Assembly: GCF_030412965.1 (NCBI RefSeq)
Contig: NZ_JAUHJQ010000001.1
Span: 1 to 64,000, forward strand
Length of the DNA: 64,000 nucleotides
Direction of reading: 5' to 3'
Source: Nocardioides oceani
GTDB lineage: Bacteria; Actinomycetota; Actinomycetes; Propionibacteriales; Nocardioidaceae
Of this stretch, positions 25,454-35,411 are shown in pieces. Every line of letters begins with the position of its first letter. Position 1 is the stretch's first letter. The position numbers and the translations under genes were made by a program. The notes under the pieces were generated by a model. That model searched no databases, was not told the origin of the DNA, and worked only from the letters and a program-made list of their open reading frames with translations.

Positions 25454-26386
25454 ATGTCTGCCAGATCGCCGGAGCCGTCCGGGGTGGCCGTGTCCGCCGA
25501 GCTGTTCGCGCCGGTCCGACCCGACGTGGAGCTGTGCTACCAGACCTTCGGCGACCCCGACGACGAGCCGCTGCTCCTCGTCATGGGCCTGGGCGGGCCG
25601 ATGATCTGGTGGGACGAGGAGCTGTGCCGGCTGCTCGCGGCCAGCGGCTTCCACGTCATCCGCTACGACAACCGCGACACCGGTCGCTCCTCCCGCCTCG
25701 AGGGCCGCGTCACCCGGGTGTCGCTCGTGCGCGCCTTCACCGGGCGCCGGGTCCGCCCGCCGTACACCATGGCCGACCTCGCCGACGACGCCTTCGGCCT
25801 GCTCGACCACCTCGGCATCGAGTCCGCGCACGTCGCCGGCGTGTCGATGGGCGGGATGATCGTGCAGACGATGGCGATCGCCCAGCCGCGCCGGGTGCGG
25901 TCGATGACCAGCATCATGTCGACCACCGGCAAGCGCACCGTCGGCTGGCAGCACCCCAACCTGCTGCCGGCGCTCATCGGCAACAAGCGCAGCTCCCGCG
26001 AGGCCTACGTCAAGGCCAGCCGCCAGATGTGGCGCCTGATCGGCTCGCCGGGCTACCCCGAGCCCGAGGAGGTCACCCGCAAGCGCGCGGAGGACACCTG
26101 GGACCGCGGGATCAGCGCCTCCGGCACGATGCGCCAGATGCTCGCGATCCTCACCCAGCCCGACCGGAGCACCCGGCTGCGCAGCGTGCGCGTCCCCACG
26201 ACGGTCGTCCACGGCCTCGCCGACCGGATGGTGCACGTATCCGGCGGCCGCGCCACGGCCCGGGCGGTCCCCGGCGCCGAGCTGCTCCTCGTCGACGGCA
26301 TGGGCCACGACCTGCCGCCGGCGCTCCACGACACGTTCGTCGCCGCCATCCGGCGTACGGCGGACCGTGCGAGCAGCGGCGCGTGA
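25454..26386 (+). CDS. Alpha/beta hydrolase
   Basis: This 310-residue protein has the oxyanion strand LLLVMGLGGPMIWWDEELC, IRYDNRDTGRSSRLEG, the nucleophile elbow VAGVSMGGMIVQTMA with Ser, the acid region VVHGLADRMVHVSGG, and the catalytic His in VDGMGHDLPPAL. It resembles the epoxide-hydrolase/haloalkane-dehalogenase side of the superfamily and actinobacterial aromatic-ester hydrolases. It is divergent from the other hydrolase with 83 bp between. The substrate cannot be read from the sequence. Confidence 0.88.
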   Translation: MSARSPEPSGVAVSAELFAPVRPDVELCYQTFGDPDDEPLLLVMGLGGPMIWWDEELCRLLAASGFHVIRYDNRDTGRSSRLEGRVTRVSLVRAFTGRRVRPPYTMADLADDAFGLLDHLGIESAHVAGVSMGGMIVQTMAIAQPRRVRSMTSIMSTTGKRTVGWQHPNLLPALIGNKRSSREAYVKASRQMWRLIGSPGYPEPEEVTRKRAEDTWDRGISASGTMRQMLAILTQPDRSTRLRSVRVPTTVVHGLADRMVHVSGGRATARAVPGAELLLVDGMGHDLPPALHDTFVAAIRRTADRASSGA

Positions 26387-26489
26387 GGAACGAGCGCGAG
26401 TCGTAGCTCGCGGAGGTCGAGCGAGGCCCGATGAGACGCAGCAGGGCGGCGACCACCACGGTCGCCGCCCTGCCTCGCCCCGCGGCGGC

Positions 26490-26556
26490 GGGGTAGTCAC
26501 GGACGTTTTCGTCCTCCCGGACGGTCCCCGAGGACGTTTTCGTCCGTGACTACCCC
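26490..26556. repeat. Nested palindromic element, copy 2 (TTTT-loop orientation)
   Basis: The arms are 26490-26517 and 26530-26556; each holds GGACG-TTTT-CGTCC flanked by AGTCAC or GTGACT. It is copy 1 (14521-14588) read on the other strand, with a different central spacer. It lies between convergent genes, like copy 1. Confidence 0.85.
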
Positions 26557-26572
26557 GGCACGGCGCGATCGA

Positions 26573-27655
26573 TCAATCCGAGAGACGCTCGCCGGTGTCG
26601 GTGTCGAAGACGTGCACGTTCTCGGGGTCGGTGGTGACGTGGATCGTCTCGCCCTTGCGCACCTTGTCGCGCCCGGAGACCCGCACGATGATGTTGTGCG
26701 GGGTGCCCTCGACACCGCTGGTGCCGTAGACGAACGCGTCGGAGCCGAGCTCCTCGACGACCGTGACCTGGACCGGCAGGCCGCCCTGCTCGGCGGAGAC
26801 GAGCCGCCACGCCTCGGGGCGGACGCCGACGGTGATCCGGCCCTGCATGGTCTTGGCGGCGGTGGGGTCGACGGGGACGAGGTACTCCCCGATCTTGGCG
26901 TGGCCGTCGGCCGCGGTGGCCTCGATGAGGTTCATCTGCGGCGACCCGATGAAGCCGGCGACGAAGAGGTTGACCGGCTTGTCGTAGAGCCGCAGCGGGC
27001 TGTCGACCTGCTGGAGGATGCCCTCCTTCATCACCGCGACCCGGTCGCCCATGGTCATCGCCTCGACCTGGTCGTGGGTGACGTAGACGGTGGTGACGCC
27101 GAGGTCGGCCTGCAGCTTGGCGATGTCGGTGCGGGTCTGGACGCGCATCTTGGCGTCGAGGTTCGACAGCGGCTCGTCCATGCAGAAGACCTGCGGGCTG
27201 CGCACGATCGCGCGGCCCATGGCGACGCGCTGGCGCTGGCCGCCGGAGAGCGCCTTCGGCTTGCGGTCGAGGTAGTCGGTGAGCCCGAGGATCCGGGCCG
27301 CCTCCTCGACGCGCTTGCGGCGCTCCTCGGTCGGCACCTTGGCCATCTTCAGCGCGAAGCCCATGTTGTCGGCGACCGACATGTGCGGGTAGAGCGCGTA
27401 GTTCTGGAACACCATCGCGATGTCCCGGTCCTTCGGCGGGGTGTGGGTGATCTCCCGGTCCCCGATGTAGATCTTGCCGGCGTTGACCTCCTCCAGCCCC
27501 GCGAGCATGCGCAGGGTGGTGGACTTGCCGCACCCGGAGGGGCCGACGAGCACCATGAACTCGCCGTCGTTGATCTCCAGGTCGATGCCGGGCACGGCGG
27601 GCTTGTCCGCGCCGGGGTACCAGCGCTGAGCGCCTTCGAACGTCACTGTTGCCAT
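26573..27655 (-). CDS. ugpC: Sugar ABC transporter ATP-binding protein, UgpC/MsmX type, without adjacent permeases
   Basis: This 360-residue ATPase has the Walker A GPSGCGKST (residues 38-46), the signature LSGGQRQRVAMGRAI, the Walker B VFCMDEPLSNLDAKMR, the H-loop VYVTHDQVEAMTMGD, and a TOBE region typical of MalK/UgpC (GFIGSPQMNLIEA, VGVRPEAWRLV). The start follows a GGAGGAGAT. No permease or binding-protein gene adjoins it, and the sugar importer at 42.8-46.2 kb lacks an ATPase. MsmX-type ATPases are known to serve several importers; that it does so here is inference. Confidence 0.93.
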   Translation of the reverse strand: MATVTFEGAQRWYPGADKPAVPGIDLEINDGEFMVLVGPSGCGKSTTLRMLAGLEEVNAGKIYIGDREITHTPPKDRDIAMVFQNYALYPHMSVADNMGFALKMAKVPTEERRKRVEEAARILGLTDYLDRKPKALSGGQRQRVAMGRAIVRSPQVFCMDEPLSNLDAKMRVQTRTDIAKLQADLGVTTVYVTHDQVEAMTMGDRVAVMKEGILQQVDSPLRLYDKPVNLFVAGFIGSPQMNLIEATAADGHAKIGEYLVPVDPTAAKTMQGRITVGVRPEAWRLVSAEQGGLPVQVTVVEELGSDAFVYGTSGVEGTPHNIIVRVSGRDKVRKGETIHVTTDPENVHVFDTDTGERLSD

Positions 27656-27755
27656 GTTCTTCGATCTCCTCCACCGGCAGGTACGTGCCGGACGATCCGT
27701 TGTGGGGTGACGCCGTTCACACTAGACCGTCCGGGCCGCCGGTGGCGGTCACGGG

Positions 27756-28442
27756 TCAGGGAAGCTCGGTGCGTCCGCCGCCGCGACGGCCGAGGCGGGA
27801 CTGCGGCGGGCCCTTGCGCACCACGGTCACACCCGCCATCAGGGCCACGCCCTTGACCCGCACCACCGGGGAGTCGGCGTCGAGCCGGGCCGCCACCTGG
27901 TCGCGGCCGTGCTCGAAGGCGCCCATGATCCCGATGCCCTCGACGACGACCTGGGTGCGCTCGTCGACGACGATGTCGATCCCCGCCCAGAACGCCCCGC
28001 AGGTGATCACGGTCTCCCGGCTGGTGAAGACCGCCTCGCGCAGGTCGATCTCCACCCCGCCCATCAGCGCGTAGGCCTGGTGGGTCGGCCCCACCTGCCA
28101 CACGCCCTTGCGGTCGCAGGCGCCCATGATCGCCACCGACAGGTCGTGCCGCGTCGCGAGCTGGGGTACGCCGCCGGCGACCGGCTCCGGCGCGGGCACC
28201 GGTGTGGCCGCCGGCATGCCCGGGGCCGCGCCGGGCGTCGTGGGCAGGTCGCTCACGAGGGGGACGAGGTCGGCGTACACCTTGGCGGCGTACGCCGCCT
28301 CGAGGCGCTCGGAGAGCTCGTCGAGGTCGAGCCGGCCCTCGCCGGCCGCCTCGCGCAGCACCTCGGCGGTGCGGTGGCGGTCGGCGTCGGAGACGCGCAG
28401 GCGCGAGGGGTCCGCGGATCCGTGCTCGGGGCTGCGCTCCAT
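27756..28442 (-). CDS. DUF1707 protein with LiaF-like C-terminal domain
   Basis: The N-terminal DUF1707 segment is RLRVSDADRHRTAEVLREAA, GEGRLDLDELSERLEAAYAA. A Pro/Ala linker leads to a beta-rich domain (LSVAIMGACDRKGVWQVG, ALMGGVEIDLREAVF, ERTQVVVEGIGIMGAFE, VRVKGVALMAGVTVV) like the C-terminal domain of LiaF/YvqF envelope-stress proteins. No membrane helix is present. DUF1707 occurs widely in actinobacterial regulators and membrane proteins; the exact role is unknown. Confidence 0.85.
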   Translation of the reverse strand: MERSPEHGSADPSRLRVSDADRHRTAEVLREAAGEGRLDLDELSERLEAAYAAKVYADLVPLVSDLPTTPGAAPGMPAATPVPAPEPVAGGVPQLATRHDLSVAIMGACDRKGVWQVGPTHQAYALMGGVEIDLREAVFTSRETVITCGAFWAGIDIVVDERTQVVVEGIGIMGAFEHGRDQVAARLDADSPVVRVKGVALMAGVTVVRKGPPQSRLGRRGGGRTELP

Positions 28443-28449
28443 GCCGGTC

Positions 28450-28455
28450 AGCCTA
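28450..28455 (-). promoter_or_regulatory. -10 box of the DUF1707 gene, TAGGCT
   Basis: It lies 7 nt before the ATG. Confidence 0.45.
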
Positions 28456-28464
28456 GGCCTGCGC

Positions 28465-29520
28465 TCAGTCGGAGACCACGAGGACCGGCACCGGGTCCAC
28501 GCCGACCCGGACCCGCTCCCCCACCTGCAGGGCGGTGGCCTGCGCGCTGGGGAGCTGGGCGGTCAGGAGGGTGCCGTCGGCCAGCGTCACCGTCGCCCTC
28601 GACACCGGCCCGAGGAAGGCCACCGACGCGACCGTGCCCTCGCCGGCCGGGTCGCGGTCGAGCAGCACCGCCTCGGGCCGGACCAGCGCGACGCCTGCGC
28701 CGGTCGCCGAACCGGGCAGCACGTCGACGGTCGCGTCGAGCACGCGCGCGCGGCCGTCGACGACCTGGGCCGGCAGCCGGTTGCTGAGGCCGACGAAGGA
28801 GCCGACGAACGGCGTGGCGGGGGCGTCGTACAGCTGCGCCGGCGCCGCGATCTGCTCGAGCCGTCCGGCGTTCATCACGCCCACCCGGTCGGCGACGGCG
28901 AGCGCCTCCTCCTGGTCGTGGGTGACGAACAGCGTCGTGGTCCCCACGTCGAGCTGGACGCGGCGGATCTCGTCGCGCAGCTGGACGCGGACCTTGGCGT
29001 CGAGCGCCGAGAGGGGCTCGTCGAGCAGCAGCACGGCGGGCTCGATCGCCAGCGCGCGGGCCAGCGCCACACGCTGCTGCTGGCCCCCGGAGAGCTGGTG
29101 GGCGTAGCGGTCGTGGTGCTGGCCGAGGCCGACGAGGTCGAGCATGTCGCCGGCGCGGCGGCGACGCTCGGCGCGCGAGCGGCCCCGCAGCTTGAGCCCG
29201 AAGGCGACGTTGTCGAGCACCGTGAGGTGCGGGAAGAGGCTGTAGGCCTGGAAGACCATGCCCATGTCCCGCTTGTTCGGCGGCACCCGCGTGAGGTCGC
29301 GGCCACCGACCGACACCGTGCCGGCGTCGGGGCGCTCGAGGCCGGCGAGGATCCGCAGCGCGGTCGTCTTGCCGCAGCCGGACGGGCCGAGCAGCACGAC
29401 CAGCTCGCCCGGCTCGAGCCGCAGGTCGAGGCCGTCCAGGGCGTGCACGTCGCCGTAGGAGCGGCGCAGGCCGGCCAGCTCGACGGCCACCCCGCTGGGG
29501 GTGTGCGCAGCTGTGTCCAT
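28465..29520 (-). CDS. ABC importer ATP-binding protein (PotA/FbpC type)
   Basis: This 351-residue protein has the Walker A GPSGCGKTT, the signature LSGGQQQRVALARAL, the Walker B AVLLLDEPLSALDAKVR and LFVTHDQEEALAVADR, and a C-terminal TOBE domain (VALVRPEAVLLDRD, VASVAFLGPVSRATVTLADG) of the polyamine/iron/thiamine class. The ATG lies two bases after the permease stop, with GGAGGA upstream. It is the last gene of the 32.3-28.5 kb operon. The substrate is uncertain: polyamine, ferric iron, thiamine or phosphonate are all served by this class. Confidence 0.92.
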   Translation of the reverse strand: MDTAAHTPSGVAVELAGLRRSYGDVHALDGLDLRLEPGELVVLLGPSGCGKTTALRILAGLERPDAGTVSVGGRDLTRVPPNKRDMGMVFQAYSLFPHLTVLDNVAFGLKLRGRSRAERRRRAGDMLDLVGLGQHHDRYAHQLSGGQQQRVALARALAIEPAVLLLDEPLSALDAKVRVQLRDEIRRVQLDVGTTTLFVTHDQEEALAVADRVGVMNAGRLEQIAAPAQLYDAPATPFVGSFVGLSNRLPAQVVDGRARVLDATVDVLPGSATGAGVALVRPEAVLLDRDPAGEGTVASVAFLGPVSRATVTLADGTLLTAQLPSAQATALQVGERVRVGVDPVPVLVVSD

Positions 29521-29522
29521 GA

Positions 29523-30299
29523 TCAGTTCCTCCGGGAGGTGGGCCGGCGGTCGAGCAGCGAGAGTCCGACCAGCAGCAGGGCGGCGAACAGGATCGAGGC
29601 GAGCGCGGCCGCCATCGAAGCCGGGGCGTCGCTCTTCTGAAGCAGGACGAGCACGACCGGCAGGGTGTCGAAGTTGAGCAGCGAGGCGACCGTGAACTCC
29701 CCGAGCACCAGCGCCACGGAGATGAACGCCGCGCCGAGCACGCCGGGCCAGATGTTGGGCACCACGACGCGGGTGATCACCGTGGTCCAGCCCGCGCCGA
29801 GGGAGCGGGCCGCCTCCGACAGCGTGGTGGAGTCGATGGCGGACAGCGCCACGTCGATCGAGCGGTAGGCGTAGGGCAGGACGAGGACGACGTACACGAA
29901 CGCGAGGGTGAGCGGGGAGTCGCCGACGAGGTAGTCGACCCAGGCGTAGACGTTGCTGAGGCCCACGACGATGACCAGCGCCGGGATGGTCAGCGGCAGC
30001 AGGCAGAGGAACTCCACCAGCCGGGTCGCCCGCGGCACGCGCAGCCGGACCCAAACCATCGTGGGCACCAGCAGCACGACCATCCCGACGACCGTGAGCG
30101 CCGCGAGCAGCAGCGAGGTGCGGATGGCCTCGGTCAGCGTCGGGTCCTCCACCAGCGAGGCCCAGGCCGCGCCGGTGCGGTCGCCGGTGCGCAGGTCGGT
30201 GGTGCTGAAGTCGAGCAGCGCGACCAGGGGCAGCAGGAAGAACGCCGCGAAGGCCAGCAGGAGCAGGTAGCGGACCGTGCGGCCCACGACGGCGCTCAC
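29523..30299 (-). CDS. ABC importer permease 2
   Basis: This 258-residue protein has about six helices and the EAA loop LSEAARSLGAGWTTVITRVV, VPNIWPG. The N-terminus (VSAVVGRTVRYLLLLAFAAF) follows a GTG that overlaps the stop of permease 1. Segments such as LGEFTVASLLNFDTLPVVL match PotC/FbpB-type subunits. Confidence 0.9.
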   Translation of the reverse strand: MSAVVGRTVRYLLLLAFAAFFLLPLVALLDFSTTDLRTGDRTGAAWASLVEDPTLTEAIRTSLLLAALTVVGMVVLLVPTMVWVRLRVPRATRLVEFLCLLPLTIPALVIVVGLSNVYAWVDYLVGDSPLTLAFVYVVLVLPYAYRSIDVALSAIDSTTLSEAARSLGAGWTTVITRVVVPNIWPGVLGAAFISVALVLGEFTVASLLNFDTLPVVLVLLQKSDAPASMAAALASILFAALLLVGLSLLDRRPTSRRN

Positions 30300-31207
30300 C
30301 GCAGCCACCCCGACGTGCGACGCAGCAGCCAGGCGTAGAGCGCCATGACGACCGCGACGACCGCGACCATCTCCAGCGCGAGCGCGAAGCCGAAGTCCTG
30401 CTGTCCGAGCACGATCTCGGAGGTCAGCGCGGACCGGATGAGGAGCGGGGTGATCGGGGCACCCTGGCTGACCAGGGCGGCGGCGGTGGCGTACGCCGCG
30501 AAGGCATTGGCGAACAGCAGCAGCGCGGAGCCGAGGAACGCCGGGCGCAGGAGCGGCACGGCGACGCGGGTCCAGTACTGCCACGGCGTCGCGCCCAGGT
30601 TGACCGCGGCCTCGCGCCACTGCGGGCGCAGGCCCTCGAGCGCGGGGAGGAAGACGATCACCATCAGCGGGATCTGGAAGTAGGTGTAGACGAGCACCAG
30701 CCCGGGGAGCTCGTAGAGCCAGGCCGCGCCGGCGTCGGAGGTGCCGAGGGTGCTGGCGAGCAGCTCGGTGAGCAGCCCGCCGAAGCCGAGGGTCGCCAGC
30801 CAGGCGAAGGCCAGCGTGACCCCGCCGAACTGGGCCAGCACGCCGCACAGCGCGGTCACCACGCGGCGTACGACGCTCCTGGGCGGGGCGCTGAGGACCA
30901 GCTGCGCCAGCACGGCGCCGAGCACGGCGCCGATCGCGGCGGAGAGGAAGGAGAGCAGCACGCTCTCGCGCAGGGCCCGCAGCGGCGTCTCCTCGCCGAG
31001 CGCGCGGACCCGCTCGAGCGTGAAGCCGCCGTCGTCGCCGGAGAAGGCGCCGACCAGGACCGTCACGGTCGGGACGACCAGGAAGATCGTGACGTAGACC
31101 AGGAACGGGAGCAGGCCGACGGCCGGCCCGACGCCGAGGCGTCGGGCCGACCGCGGTGCCCGGGACGTCGTGGTCGACGTGCCCGTGACGGGGGCGACGG
31201 TGCTCAG
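30296..31207 (-). CDS. ABC importer permease 1, probable CTG start
   Basis: The protein has 303 residues with six helices and the EAA loop WREAAVNLGATPWQYWTRVA, VPLLRPA. The frame has no ATG, GTG or TTG between the upstream gene's stop and the first membrane helix. A CTG at 31205-31207 overlaps that stop (CTGA), exactly as GTGA and ATGA overlaps do elsewhere here, and gives [20 protein letters not shown] before the first helix. A rare CTG start is therefore the simplest reading. A base error in the sequence is the alternative. Confidence 0.85.
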   Translation of the reverse strand: MSTVAPVTGTSTTTSRAPRSARRLGVGPAVGLLPFLVYVTIFLVVPTVTVLVGAFSGDDGGFTLERVRALGEETPLRALRESVLLSFLSAAIGAVLGAVLAQLVLSAPPRSVVRRVVTALCGVLAQFGGVTLAFAWLATLGFGGLLTELLASTLGTSDAGAAWLYELPGLVLVYTYFQIPLMVIVFLPALEGLRPQWREAAVNLGATPWQYWTRVAVPLLRPAFLGSALLLFANAFAAYATAAALVSQGAPITPLLIRSALTSEIVLGQQDFGFALALEMVAVVAVVMALYAWLLRRTSGWLR

Positions 31208-32325
31208 CCGATCGCCTTCGCCCAGGTGTCGGCGAGGTACGCCGCCATCGACTCGGTCTGCTCGTTGGTCGGGATCACCGGGTCGCCGGTGACCTCGGGC
31301 AGCGCGTCGTAGAGCTCGGTGTCGATCGTGCCGGCCTCGGCCATCGCCTCGGCGCGGACCGGTCGGGCTCCGCCGGCGAGCCAGAGGTTCTGGCCCTCGT
31401 CGCTGTAGAGGAACTCCTGCCACAGGCGGGCGGCCGCGGGGTGCGGGGCGTCCTTGTTGATGGCCTGGAAGTAGTAGCCCGCCACGACGGCGTCCTCGGG
31501 CACGAAGACCTCCCAGCTGTCGAGCTTCTCGGACTCGACGGCGTTGAGGTAGTCCCAGTCGATGACGACCGGGGTCTGGCCGGACTCGATCGTGGCCGGC
31601 GTCGGGTCGACCGGCAGGAAGTTGCCGGCGTCCTTGAGCTTCTCGAAGAACTCGACGCCGGGGGCGATGTCGTCGGCGGAGCCGCCGTTGGCGACCGAGG
31701 CCATGACGACGCCGCTGAACGCCGCGCCCGCCTGGGTCGGGTCACCGTTGAGCGCGACCTTTCCGCGGAACTCCGGACCGAGCAGGTCCTCCAGCGAGTC
31801 GATCTCCGGCACGACCGAGGAGTCGTAGCCGACCGACATGTAGCCGCCGTAGTCGTTGACCCACGCGCCGTCCGGGTCCTTGAACTCCTCGGGGATCTCG
31901 TCGAAGCCCTCGACCTGGTACGGCGCGTACATGTCGGTGTTGGCGAGCGCGACCGACTGGCTCAGGTCGAAGACGTCCGGCGCGCGGTCGGTGCCCTCGA
32001 GCTGGTTGGCGGCGTTGATCTCGTCCTGGCTCGCGGCGTCCGGCTGGGCCGAGTCCACCTCGATGTCGTACTTCTCCTCGAACGTCGCGATGATCTCGCC
32101 GTAGTTCGCCCAGTCCGGGGGCAGCGCGATGACGTTGAGCGTGCCCTCCTCCTGGGCGGCCTCGACCAGGCCCTCCATGCCGCCGAAGTCCTCCGCCGAC
32201 GTGGCGGTGGCGGCATCGGTGCCGCCGCTCGCCGAGCCGGAGTCGTCCTCGTCGTCGGCCGGGGGCGCACACGCCGCCAACGCCGACGTCGCGGCGAGCA
32301 CGACGAACCACTTACGAACCTTCAC
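31204..32325 (-). CDS. ABC importer substrate-binding lipoprotein (PotD/AfuA type)
   Basis: This 373-residue lipoprotein has the signal and lipobox [19 protein letters not shown], then an acidic Ser/Gly linker and a periplasmic-binding type II fold ([79 protein letters not shown]). It begins at a GTG after AGGAGGT. It is the first gene of a four-gene importer operon. It belongs to the polyamine, iron or phosphonate binding group; the ligand cannot be chosen by eye. Confidence 0.92.
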   Translation of the reverse strand: MKVRKWFVVLAATSALAACAPPADDEDDSGSASGGTDAATATSAEDFGGMEGLVEAAQEEGTLNVIALPPDWANYGEIIATFEEKYDIEVDSAQPDAASQDEINAANQLEGTDRAPDVFDLSQSVALANTDMYAPYQVEGFDEIPEEFKDPDGAWVNDYGGYMSVGYDSSVVPEIDSLEDLLGPEFRGKVALNGDPTQAGAAFSGVVMASVANGGSADDIAPGVEFFEKLKDAGNFLPVDPTPATIESGQTPVVIDWDYLNAVESEKLDSWEVFVPEDAVVAGYYFQAINKDAPHPAAARLWQEFLYSDEGQNLWLAGGARPVRAEAMAEAGTIDTELYDALPEVTGDPVIPTNEQTESMAAYLADTWAKAIG

Positions 32326-32339
32326 GTCTACCTCCTGAG

Positions 32340-32361
32340 GCGAGGCGCGGTCGCGCCTCGC
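32340..32361. promoter_or_regulatory. Perfect inverted repeat in the leader of the PotD/AfuA-type operon
   Basis: GCGAGGCGCG (32340-32349) and CGCGCCTCGC (32352-32361) are separated by two bases, just upstream of the AGGAGGT of the binding-protein gene. It could be a regulator-binding site in the short divergent region shared with the fumarase gene. Confidence 0.45.
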
Positions 32362-32460
32362 GCACCGTTGTGGGCACGACCGTCGCGGACGTTACTATCC
32401 CGCGGCCCCGACGGGGACGACCCGTGAACTCCCGGCGTCGGGCGCGGCGTCCCAGCGGCG

Positions 32461-32466
32461 TACCCT
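32461..32466 (+). promoter_or_regulatory. -10 box of the class I fumarase gene, TACCCT
   Basis: It lies 8 nt before the GTG, supporting that start over an upstream in-frame ATG. Confidence 0.45.
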
Positions 32467-32474
32467 GGGCGCTC

Positions 32475-34163
<1,689 letters not shown>

Positions 34164-34173
34164 CCCGCCTCCG

Positions 34174-34640
34174 CTGGTCGAGCAGCGAGCGCCAGCTCCG
34201 CTGGTCGAGCAGCGAGCGCCAGCGAGCGTCGTCGAGACCCAGCGAGCGACCCACGGCCCTCAGGCCCTGCATCCCTCACAGGGTCTCGACACCGTCGGGC
34301 CTGGCGGCCCTCCTGCTCGACCAGCGAGCGCCGGCCTCCGCTGGTCGAGCAGCGAGCGCCAGCGAGCGTCGTCGAGACCCAGCAAGCGACCCACGGCCCT
34401 CAGGCCCTGCATCCCTCACAGGGTCTCGACACCGTCGGGCCTGGCGGCCCTCCTGCTCGACCAGCGAGCGCCGGCCTCTGCTGGTCGAGCAGCGAGCGCC
34501 GGCCTCTGCTGGTCGAGCAGCGAGCGCCAGCGAGCGTCGTCGAGACCCGGCGAGCGACCCACGGCCCCCAGGCCCTGCATCCCTCACCGGGTCTCGACAC
34601 CGTCGGGCCTGGCGGCCCTCCTGCTCGACCAGCGAGCGGG
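34174..34640. repeat. Tandem array of CTGGTCGAGCAG palindromic units
   Basis: Three near-identical units of about 132 bp begin at 34201, 34341 and 34509. The first two are 140 bp apart, and a lone half-unit at 34481 keeps that period. Another half-unit is at 34174. Each unit starts with CTGGTCGAGCAGCGAGCG and ends with TGCTCGACCAGCGAGCG, with inner arms GTCGAGACCC and GGGTCTCGAC, so each can fold on itself. It fills the gap between two convergent genes. Short versions of this palindrome are common between genes in Nocardioides-like genomes; a tandem block is less usual. Confidence 0.9.
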
Positions 34641-34841
34641 TCAGTCGTTCCGGTTGGACTCCATATTGGCGCGCGGCTTGGCGTTGGGTCCGGCCTCGAC
34701 TCCCTCGCCGTCCTGACCGACGGGCTGGTCGGGGTTGCCGGCGACGCCCTGGTCGTCGGAGATCGGCTGGTCCCGGGCGTCGGGGTCCATCGAGGCGGCC
34801 TCCGAGACCTGGCCCTCGGACTGGTCCTTGTTCTCGCTCAT
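34641..34841 (-). CDS. Small acidic, probably disordered protein, 66 aa
   Basis: The ATG follows GAAGGAGAG. The protein is hydrophilic throughout: MSENKDQSEGQVSEAASMDP, repeated Asp/Gln/Gly, and a basic end with AKPRANMESNRND. There is no hydrophobic core, so it is probably intrinsically disordered. Short acidic stress-type proteins of this look are common in actinobacteria. No family is assigned. The last codon abuts the repeat array. Confidence 0.6.
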   Translation of the reverse strand: MSENKDQSEGQVSEAASMDPDARDQPISDDQGVAGNPDQPVGQDGEGVEAGPNAKPRANMESNRND

Positions 34842-34898
34842 GCACTCTCCTTCGGGTCGGTGCGACCAGTACCCGAAGGAGGGCGGATCACCGGGTGC

Positions 34899-35330
34899 TC
34901 AGCAGGACCGGGTGAACCGGGCGCTGACGGAGTACCACTTGGTCCACGATGCCGAGGAGTCCATCCGGTAGCGGCCCTGCGCGATGACCACCACGCGCTT
35001 GCCGCACGGCACGCGCGCCGAGCGGAACTGCGTCCGGTCCCCCGGCGCCAGCGAGCGTGCCGGCAGGGTGACCCGCTTCCGGTCCCCGATCCGGTAGGCC
35101 ATGCGGACCTGCCGGTCGCCCTCGGAGGACTGGGTGCGGCGGAACTGCAGGTAGGCGCGGGGCTGCTTCGCCGACGGCGGCGAGACGCGGCCCTGGAGGC
35201 CGACGACCTCGCTGCTCCACGGTCCGTACGTCGGAGCGGCGCTCGCGCTGGTCGAGGTGGAGGCGACGAGCCCGACGGTGGGGACCACCAGCAGGACCAG
35301 CGCCACGAGGGTCCGGAGGATGCGTGCCAC
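34899..35330 (-). CDS. Small exported protein, 143 aa
   Basis: From the GTG after an AAGGAGT, the signal peptide is VARILRTLVALVLLVVPTVG, with a likely cleavage after SASA. The mature part has GPWSSEVVGLQGRVSPPSAK, LQFRRTQSSEGDRQVRMAYR, a basic centre, and two cysteines (VPCGKRVVV and the final RSC) that could pair. No known family is recognised. It is probably a secreted beta-rich protein. Confidence 0.7.
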   Translation of the reverse strand: MARILRTLVALVLLVVPTVGLVASTSTSASAAPTYGPWSSEVVGLQGRVSPPSAKQPRAYLQFRRTQSSEGDRQVRMAYRIGDRKRVTLPARSLAPGDRTQFRSARVPCGKRVVVIAQGRYRMDSSASWTKWYSVSARFTRSC

Positions 35331-35411
35331 GATGACTCCTTGTCCGAGCGTGCGCGGGCCGGCCGGACCCGCGGAGGTACAACGAGCGACCGGCGGAGGA
35401 GCAACGCCTCG

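Noticed and set aside
34174..34640. Repeat block considered as a CRISPR array
   Set aside because: The units are about 132 bp palindromes with no unique spacers, and no cas genes are present.
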